Below, piece by piece: positions 58,340 through 64,000 of a stretch of DNA of 64,000 bases. The notes beneath the pieces are model-generated. The model made no database searches. It was given only the letters and a program-made list of their open reading frames with translations, and was not told the DNA's origin. The stretch is from Opitutia bacterium (GTDB lineage: Bacteria; Verrucomicrobiota; Verrucomicrobiia; Opitutales; Opitutaceae). Both the position numbers and the translations under genes were made by a program. Location: positions 372,001-436,000 of the forward strand of contig JACRHT010000002.1 of assembly GCA_016217545.1 (NCBI GenBank). Reading direction: 5' to 3'. Position 1 is the first letter of the stretch. Each line of letters begins with the position of its first letter.

Positions 58340-58363
58340 GGCGGCGGGTCGACGCCCGCCGCC
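58340..58363 (-). terminator. Weak hairpin terminator after the TonB receptor gene
   Basis: A 9-bp stem GGCGGCGGG/CCCGCCGCC with a 6-base loop lies 17 bp past the stop codon of the minus-strand receptor gene. It is followed on that strand by CTTCTTCC rather than a pure T run, so termination may be partial. Confidence 0.5.
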
Positions 58364-58379
58364 GTTCAGTCGGAGAACA

Positions 58380-60929
58380 TTAGAACGTGGTGCCGACGCT
58401 GAGGACGAACTGCCGCGGCTTGCCGCGCGCTTGGTTCGCCGGGAAGTAAGTTTCGTCGGTGAGGTTCTTGATGTTCAGCGTCACGTCCCACGGCTGCTTG
58501 TTGCGCTTCCACGAATAGCCGACGGCGGCGTCGAAGAGCGTGTATTCCGGGAGGAACAGCGCGGGGTTGGCGGTGCGCTGGGCTTTTTGCAAGGTGTAGT
58601 TGCCGCCACCGGCGATCCACAGGCCTTTGAGCGAACCTTCGGTGAAGCTGTAGCGCGTCCAGAGGCTGGCCATGCGCTCGGCGGAGCCTTCGGGCGTGGC
58701 GCCAAGGAGCAGGCGGACGGCTTCGTTGAAACCGGCGAGGTAGGACGCGTAGTCGCCCGAGACTTTCGGGTCGGTGGCGAGGCGCGGCGTGGGCAGCGTG
58801 ACCTTGGTCGTGCGGATGTTCATCGACGTGTAGGTCGCGTAGATTTGCCAGTTGTCGCGCGGCGACAGCGTGAACTCGAGTTCGACGCCTTCGCTCTGGT
58901 CGACGGTGCCTTGCTTGCTGAAGGTGACCTCGGTGGTCGAAAGCACGCCGCTGGTGTTGAGGCCGACGACGGGCTGGCGAACGGTCACGATGCGATCGGC
59001 GCGTTCGAGATGGAACCACGTCGCGGTGCCGGAGATGCGGCCGTTGAGGAAGTCGGTCTTGTAGCCGAATTCGTAGCCGAGGCCGCGCGTCGGAGCGGCG
59101 GGCGTGCGGATCGATTGCGGGTTGGTCGTGGTGTTGAGCGGAATGTTCGGGTTGTAGTCGGGGTTCTCGATCGTGAGCGACGTGCCGTCGACGAGGAACG
59201 AGCGGCTGTAGTTGGCGAAGAGCAGCGAGTCGCGCGTGATGTGCCAGCCGGCGCCGAACTGCGGTGTGGTTTTGTTGACGTCGTAGGTGTAACCCGACGC
59301 GCCGCCCGCGCGGTAACGATCGTAGCGCGCGCCGCCGATGAAGATCAGGCGGTCGTCGAGCATTTTGGCGGTGAGCACGCCGTAGTAGGCGTCCTCGCGT
59401 CCGCGCGTGAAGCCGCCGGCGCTGCTTACGGGGAGCGCGAACTCATCGTAGTCGGCGGAGCGGTCCCACGTGGATTGGTCGAAGTAGCTCCACGGGGTGA
59501 AAGGCAGCGCGTTGTCGGTGGCGCTGTAGCTGCCGTAGGCGGAGCTGGAGCTGAGCGTCATGCCGCCGCCCGAGCGGCTGTATTGGCGGTAGGCGCCGAA
59601 GAGCGGGTTCAACTTGAGGCCGGCGAACTCGTATTTGCCGGAGAGGTCGAACTGGTAGGTGTTGAAGCCGTCGGCGCTGGTCTGGATGCGCTTGCGGCGA
59701 TTGAGGAGGACGCTCGCGGTCTTCGTGGGGTCGTTGAGGACGGCGGTGGGATTCGCGAGGTATTCGCGGAGGTAGTCGAAATACGAGACGGTCGCGGTGC
59801 GGTAAGCGGCGGTCGGCGTGACGTCCCACTGCGCGAGGCCGGTGAGCTTGTAGAGGACGCTGCGGGCGTTCCAGCTGTAGTTGGCGCGCGCGACCCAGTG
59901 GTCGCCGATCTGGAGATTCATCTCGGCGTTGAAGTTCTCGTAGTCGGCTTTCTTGTAGTCGTGGTCGCCCTGATAATTGAAATCGCGATCGATGGGCGGC
60001 ATGCCGAGGAAACCGAGGTTGATCGAGCCGGCGTCGAAGAGGCCCTGTTGGTAGCTGCGGTCGGAGACCTTCACGAACGTCGTGGCGCTCGGCGCGGCGT
60101 TGAAGGCGGCGATTTGGACGTTCGGCTGCATGCCGACGGGCGGCTCCTCGCGGCGGCTGAGTTTCTCGTAGTCGAGGATGAGCGAGAGCTTCTTCGTCAC
60201 TTGGAACGCGAGCGATGGGGCGAAGAGCCACGTGTGCGTGTCGCCGGTGACGGCCCACTTCGGATCCTGATTCCATGACCCGATGACGCGCGCGGCCATG
60301 CGGCTGCCGAGCGGCTGATTGACGTCGGCGACGACGCGGTAGTCGCCTTGGTCGCCGATGGAGGTCTTGAGATTGAAGAACTGTTTCTTGGTGCTCGGGC
60401 GCTTCGTGATGTAGTTCACGGTGCCACCGGGCACGATCTGGCCGTAGAGGAGCGAGGCCGGGCCTTTGATGACTTCGACGCGCGAGACATTGGCGCTGTC
60501 GGTGTTGCGGTTGCCGGCGAAACCGTTGCGCTGCGGCGGCACGTCGCCATCGAAGCCGCGGATCGAGAAGCGATTATTGCCCGCGACGAAGCTCTTGTCG
60601 CCGCTGGTGACGGACGGCGCGTAGCGGAGCACGTCCTGCAGATCGAGCGCACCGAGATCGTTGATGAACTGCTCCGTGAACGCGCTGACGGCGAACGGCA
60701 GATCCTTGATCGGCGTGTCGATGCGCGTCGCCGAGACGGAGTTGGCGGCGCGGTAACCGACATCCTTGTCGGTCGAGACGGTGAACGTCGGTAGCGTGAC
60801 GACGCTATCGTCGCGCGCCGGGGCGGCCTGCTGCGCGAAAGCGAGCGGGGACAGCAGCGCAAACACCGGCAGAGCGAGGCGCCAGCCGGTGGTAGAACGT
60901 TTGACGGATTGGGGTGTTTTCGTGGTCAT
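58380..60929 (-). CDS. TonB-dependent receptor, FhuE/siderophore-receptor-like
   Basis: 849 residues. A signal peptide ('LALPVFALLSPLAFA') is followed by 'VVTLPTFTVSTDKDVGYRAA', a plug domain ('DLPFAVSAFTEQFINDLGAL', 'RGFDGDVPPQRNGF') and a 22-strand-type barrel ending in 'PRQFVLSVGTTF'. Sequence features resemble ferric siderophore receptors. However, the position between alginate genes makes import of alginate or uronate oligomers an alternative. It is directly downstream of the uronate transporter gene on the same strand. The start at MTTKTPQSVK (60929) fits the signal peptide. Confidence 0.88.
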   Translation of the reverse strand: MTTKTPQSVKRSTTGWRLALPVFALLSPLAFAQQAAPARDDSVVTLPTFTVSTDKDVGYRAANSVSATRIDTPIKDLPFAVSAFTEQFINDLGALDLQDVLRYAPSVTSGDKSFVAGNNRFSIRGFDGDVPPQRNGFAGNRNTDSANVSRVEVIKGPASLLYGQIVPGGTVNYITKRPSTKKQFFNLKTSIGDQGDYRVVADVNQPLGSRMAARVIGSWNQDPKWAVTGDTHTWLFAPSLAFQVTKKLSLILDYEKLSRREEPPVGMQPNVQIAAFNAAPSATTFVKVSDRSYQQGLFDAGSINLGFLGMPPIDRDFNYQGDHDYKKADYENFNAEMNLQIGDHWVARANYSWNARSVLYKLTGLAQWDVTPTAAYRTATVSYFDYLREYLANPTAVLNDPTKTASVLLNRRKRIQTSADGFNTYQFDLSGKYEFAGLKLNPLFGAYRQYSRSGGGMTLSSSSAYGSYSATDNALPFTPWSYFDQSTWDRSADYDEFALPVSSAGGFTRGREDAYYGVLTAKMLDDRLIFIGGARYDRYRAGGASGYTYDVNKTTPQFGAGWHITRDSLLFANYSRSFLVDGTSLTIENPDYNPNIPLNTTTNPQSIRTPAAPTRGLGYEFGYKTDFLNGRISGTATWFHLERADRIVTVRQPVVGLNTSGVLSTTEVTFSKQGTVDQSEGVELEFTLSPRDNWQIYATYTSMNIRTTKVTLPTPRLATDPKVSGDYASYLAGFNEAVRLLLGATPEGSAERMASLWTRYSFTEGSLKGLWIAGGGNYTLQKAQRTANPALFLPEYTLFDAAVGYSWKRNKQPWDVTLNIKNLTDETYFPANQARGKPRQFVLSVGTTF

Positions 60930-60984
60930 TGCGAAAGGTGCCTGAAGCACGCGGATTTTCGGTTGGGGGAGAGAGACCGGACGC

Positions 60985-62289
60985 TCAGGTCCGGCCAGAA
61001 ACAGCAGTCGAGATGTCGAGTCGGCGGATCGTGCCGCACAGCACGAACACCGCGGCGATACCCAAGGGCACGAGGGCGGTGCCCATGAGGAAAACGGGAA
61101 CGTAACTGATGCGGCTCAGCGCCGGAACGAGCCACGTCGAGAAAACCAAAACGCCCAACACCGCGCTCATCCCGCCCACACCAGCCACCGTGCCGACGGA
61201 CGAACCGGCGAAGAAGTCGCTCGGGAGCGTCTGGATGTTGTTAATCATGACCTGAAATCCGCAGAGAACGACGGCGATCGCGAGCACCGCAATGATCGGC
61301 GAAGGAGCGAAGGCGCCGGCGAGGAAACCGGGCAGCGTCAACACGCCGCCGAGCAGGATGACGCGTTTGCGCGCTTTATCGACGGACCAGCCGCGGCCGA
61401 TGAGATGACCGGACATCCAGCCGCCGCTAAGGCTGCCGATGACGGCGCCGACGTAGGGCACCCACGCGAACAGGCCGATCGACTTCACGTCGAAGCCGAA
61501 CCGATCCGCGAGATAGATCGGCAGCCAGTTCACGAACAGCCACCAAATCGGATCGAGGAAGAAGCGGGAAACGATCACGCCCCACGTCGCGCGAAACTCG
61601 AGCAGCGAGCGCAGCGACGCCGCGGGCGCGGCCGCTTGCGCGACGCCGGTGGCGGGAGCGTTCGCGGGGCGTTCGCCGAGAATGTGCGCGCGTTCCTCGG
61701 GCGACACCCACGGGTGTTTGTCCGGCGTCGAGCGGGCGAGAATCAGCCACGGCACGAGCCAGATGAAGCCGAGCGCGCCGACGATCACGAAGGTCGCGCG
61801 CCAGCCGAAATGCGCGAAGAGAAGCGCGATCAACGGCGCGGAGACGACCGCACCGAGCGACGCGCCGGCGTTGAAGATGCCTTGGGCGAGCGCCCGCTCA
61901 TTGCGCGGGAACCACTCGGCGACGGCCTTCGTCGCGCCCGGCCAGTTGCCCGCCTCGCTGAAGCCGAGGATGCCGCGCGCGAGCGAGAGCGTGGCGAGGC
62001 TGCGCGCGAGCGCGTGGCCGGCGCAGGCGAGCGACCACACCGTCACCGAGAGCACGAAACCGAAACGCGTGCCCACGCGATCGAAGATGCGCCCCGACAC
62101 CGCCTGCCCGAGCGCGTAGCAAACCATGAACGCCGAGACGATGTTCGCATAGTCGCTCTTCGAGAGATTCGTGTCTGCCGAGATGCTCGGCCACATCACC
62201 GCGAGCGAGGTGCGATCGACGTAATTGATCACGGTCGCGACCGCGATCAGGCCGATGATTGCCCAGCGGAGATGGGAGCGTTGTGCCAT
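60985..62289 (-). CDS. MFS transporter, hexuronate (ExuT)/ACS family
   Basis: 434 residues with about 12 membrane helices. The family signature 'INYVDRTSLAVMWPSISAD' in the first loop and 'GRIFDRVGTRFG' between helices 2 and 3 are typical of anion:cation symporters for hexuronates. It probably imports the uronate monomers released by the two lyases. The stop of kdgF lies 4 bp upstream, so the two are co-transcribed. Confidence 0.9.
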   Translation of the reverse strand: MAQRSHLRWAIIGLIAVATVINYVDRTSLAVMWPSISADTNLSKSDYANIVSAFMVCYALGQAVSGRIFDRVGTRFGFVLSVTVWSLACAGHALARSLATLSLARGILGFSEAGNWPGATKAVAEWFPRNERALAQGIFNAGASLGAVVSAPLIALLFAHFGWRATFVIVGALGFIWLVPWLILARSTPDKHPWVSPEERAHILGERPANAPATGVAQAAAPAASLRSLLEFRATWGVIVSRFFLDPIWWLFVNWLPIYLADRFGFDVKSIGLFAWVPYVGAVIGSLSGGWMSGHLIGRGWSVDKARKRVILLGGVLTLPGFLAGAFAPSPIIAVLAIAVVLCGFQVMINNIQTLPSDFFAGSSVGTVAGVGGMSAVLGVLVFSTWLVPALSRISYVPVFLMGTALVPLGIAAVFVLCGTIRRLDISTAVSGRT

Positions 62290-62292
62290 GAG

Positions 62293-62655
62293 TTATTGCT
62301 TCGGGAGGAATTCGGCGCGCATCGGCGAGAACACGTCGACGAGCACGCCCGCCTCGAGCGCCGTGGCGCCGTGGAGAACGTCGGACGGGATGTAGTAGAA
62401 GTCGCCCGCGCGCAGCACGCGTTCCTCGCCGCCGATGTGCACGCGAAACGCGCCGTCCTTCACGAACGTGATCTGCACGTGCGGATGGCGGTGGAGCGCG
62501 CCGACGGCGCCGGCGGTGAACTCGACGTAGGCGGCCATCAATTGGTCGCCGTAGGCCATGACCTTGCGTCGCACTCCCCCGCCCTGGTCCTCCCACGGGA
62601 TGGAATCGAAGGCGATGAAGAGCTGTTCCTTTTGGACGAACATCTGGGGATGCAT
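62293..62655 (-). CDS. kdgF: KdgF-type cupin protein, uronate linearisation
   Basis: 120 residues forming one cupin barrel: 'AGAVGALHRHPHVQITFV', 'VLRAGDFYYIPSDVLHGATA' and the C-terminal 'LVDVFSPMRAEFL'. KdgF converts 4,5-unsaturated uronate monomers, the products of alginate and pectin lyases, to linear ketonised sugars. The gene lies between the PL17-type lyase (7 bp) and the hexuronate transporter (3 bp), which fits that role. Confidence 0.9.
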   Translation of the reverse strand: MHPQMFVQKEQLFIAFDSIPWEDQGGGVRRKVMAYGDQLMAAYVEFTAGAVGALHRHPHVQITFVKDGAFRVHIGGEERVLRAGDFYYIPSDVLHGATALEAGVLVDVFSPMRAEFLPKQ

Positions 62656-62662
62656 CGGAAAA

Positions 62663-64000
62663 TCAGTCGCGGCGGAGCGCGGCGTTGCCGGTCCACGTGT
62701 AGGTTTTGCCGTCCGCTTCGAGGCGGTGCTCGGCTTTCGCGTCGGCGGCGCGATTGGTGATCATCAACGTCCACGCGAAGCCATCCTTGCCCGTGATCGC
62801 GACGACGGTGCCTTCGTCGGTGGAGGCGACGACGCGGACGGATTGCACCGTCGGGAAACCGCCCGTCGTGAACTCCTTCGTGCCGTCCCAAACGCCGTGC
62901 GGCTCGAGGACGCTCGCGAAAACGTGATTCGCGGCGCGCGTGCGGAGCATGAAGGCCGCTTCGTTGCGGAGGTTGAAATTCGGGTCGTTCGCGCCGATGC
63001 GCGTGAGCACGAGCTGCGTCTTCGCGTCGGTGGACGACGTGACCGTGTAGTAGCGGCTGCCGTTCATCCACGTGAACTGCACGGGGCCAGTCGCGGTGCC
63101 CTCGCCTTCGAGCCAGAGATGCTGGTAGCCGTGATCCTTGCCGAGCGGCTTGCGCTCGGTGGTGGCGATTTTCACCGGGACGTTCGTCGAGAGGAAATGC
63201 CCCTGGTAGTAGAACGGCAGATCGTAGTCGTGCTCGGTCGCCGAGGACGCGCGGAGCACATCGACGAGCACCGGGAACGGAAGCTTCGGATCGCGCACCA
63301 TCGCGATCGTGCGCTGCATCGCGACGCCCTTGACGGCGGTGGTGTCGCGGGCGCTGACGATTTGGAAATTCGCGTCGCTCGCGTCGAAAAAGTGCGCCTC
63401 GGAGTGCTGATGCTCGGCCGCATCGTAGTCGCCACCGTATTGGGTGGTGCGATCGACGACGAGGGCGTTGTGCGCGACGGTCTGCTTGGCGTAGGACTTG
63501 TTCTCCTTCAAGTAGCGACCGCCCCACTTTTGCTCGACGTTCACCCAGCGGGCGGAGCCGTAGTCGGAGAGAATTTCGCGGCCTTGGTCGTAGTAGATGA
63601 CGCTCAGCTTGTCGTAGTGGCCGTGCTCCATGCCGAACGCGGAATACTTCAGCAGCGCGAGCGATTGGCTATTGCCGGACGGCGCGCGCAGCACGCCGAC
63701 GCCGCCGTGGGTGCCGTTAGGGCCGTCGCCGTAGGCCACGCTGCGATACTCGAACGCGGGCGGCTGCGGCGTGGCGACGAGCGCCTTCGCGACGGCAAGG
63801 CCGGCGGCGTTGAGCGCGACGGAGCCCTGGCGTTTCGCGATGTCGAGCAGGCGCGGATCGCGACCGTAGTGGATATAGGCCCAGTCCACCGCGAGCGGGA
63901 TTTCGGGCGATTGAAAGGTCTTCTCCTTCATCGCGTCGTTGAACGGGATGAATTCGCCGTTGAGGTAAGTCAGCTGGAGGAGCGAATCGACGGCCTGGCG
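62663..64000 (-). CDS. PL17-type oligoalginate lyase (heparinase II/III family), 5' end outside window
   Basis: 445 residues are visible; the N-terminal toroid part runs past the right edge. 'LTYLNGEFIPFNDAMKEKTF' at the broken end and 'KYSAFGMEHGHYDKLSVIYY' are typical of PL17 exo-lyases. They are followed by the heparinase II/III beta-sandwich ('NALVVDRTTQYGGDYDAAEH', 'RTIAMVRDPKLPFPVLVDV'). The enzyme releases unsaturated monomers from alginate oligomers made by PL7 lyases, feeding KdgF and the transporter encoded just downstream. Confidence 0.9.
   Translation of the reverse strand, partial: RQAVDSLLQLTYLNGEFIPFNDAMKEKTFQSPEIPLAVDWAYIHYGRDPRLLDIAKRQGSVALNAAGLAVAKALVATPQPPAFEYRSVAYGDGPNGTHGGVGVLRAPSGNSQSLALLKYSAFGMEHGHYDKLSVIYYDQGREILSDYGSARWVNVEQKWGGRYLKENKSYAKQTVAHNALVVDRTTQYGGDYDAAEHQHSEAHFFDASDANFQIVSARDTTAVKGVAMQRTIAMVRDPKLPFPVLVDVLRASSATEHDYDLPFYYQGHFLSTNVPVKIATTERKPLGKDHGYQHLWLEGEGTATGPVQFTWMNGSRYYTVTSSTDAKTQLVLTRIGANDPNFNLRNEAAFMLRTRAANHVFASVLEPHGVWDGTKEFTTGGFPTVQSVRVVASTDEGTVVAITGKDGFAWTLMITNRAADAKAEHRLEADGKTYTWTGNAALRRD

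Overview
The window is GC-rich chromosomal DNA from a bacterium that looks like a member of the Verrucomicrobiota, most likely the Opitutaceae. I base this on overall protein character: TonB receptors with the 'FVVTPSRY'-type start, a PEP-CTERM protein, chitobiase-like and thrombospondin-type-3-like repeats, a VF530 protein, an alginate-degradation locus, and an OpcA/Zwf pair. No 16S gene or other definitive marker is present, so this placement is an inference. No rRNA, tRNA or CRISPR array was recognised.

Layout. Bases 1-4.6 kb (minus strand) hold a GAF sensor protein, a STAS anti-sigma antagonist, aconitase A and a peroxiredoxin. Bases 4.9-9.4 kb encode one giant CheB-CheR-PAS-histidine kinase-receiver hybrid. 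Bases 9.5-14.6 kb carry a truncated secreted-protein remnant, tyrS, a low-GC HEPN-like gene, a DUF1338 dioxygenase (hglS-like) and a guanidinium-exporter-type SMR protein. Bases 14.9-20.1 kb form an energy-conserving unit: a two-gene 2-oxoacid:ferredoxin oxidoreductase (ferredoxin-alpha fusion, beta-gamma fusion) followed by an ADP-forming acyl-CoA synthetase. Bases 20.2-25.4 kb hold the oxidative pentose phosphate genes (zwf, opcA, pgl), one unknown gene and yraN. Bases 25.6-30.5 kb carry a GAF-GspE/PilB ATPase, small secreted or membrane proteins and the PEP-CTERM protein.

The main accessory region is a co-directional defence cluster at 30.6-45.2 kb. A type I restriction-modification locus is split: hsdM and hsdS lie at the left end and hsdR lies about 7 kb further on. 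Between them are a metallo-beta-lactamase-fold protein, an EVE-domain protein, a DarT/DarG ADP-ribosylation toxin-antitoxin pair, and a RecQ-helicase/ComF-like phosphoribosyltransferase fusion that overlaps a DprA-like gene. The last two resemble the ShosTA defence module, but with a helicase attached. Behind hsdR follow three small genes, one of them interrupted by an in-frame TAG. Spacing is tight through most of the cluster, which suggests coordinated expression.

From 45.2 kb onward come a pseudogene fragment, a TonB receptor, a PIN/NYN RNase with a partner, a chemotaxis receptor, small genes, a serine hydrolase and a GAF histidine kinase. An alginate/uronate locus then runs to the right edge: PL7 lyase, esterase, TonB receptor, MFS uronate transporter, KdgF and a PL17-type oligoalginate lyase cut by the window end.

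A striking non-coding feature is a set of degenerate intergenic arrays with a strict 7-bp period. They fall into four sequence types, often arranged as facing inverted arms. A separate palindromic family begins GGTAGGG(G)CG, and one half-copy of it lies in frame inside hsdM.
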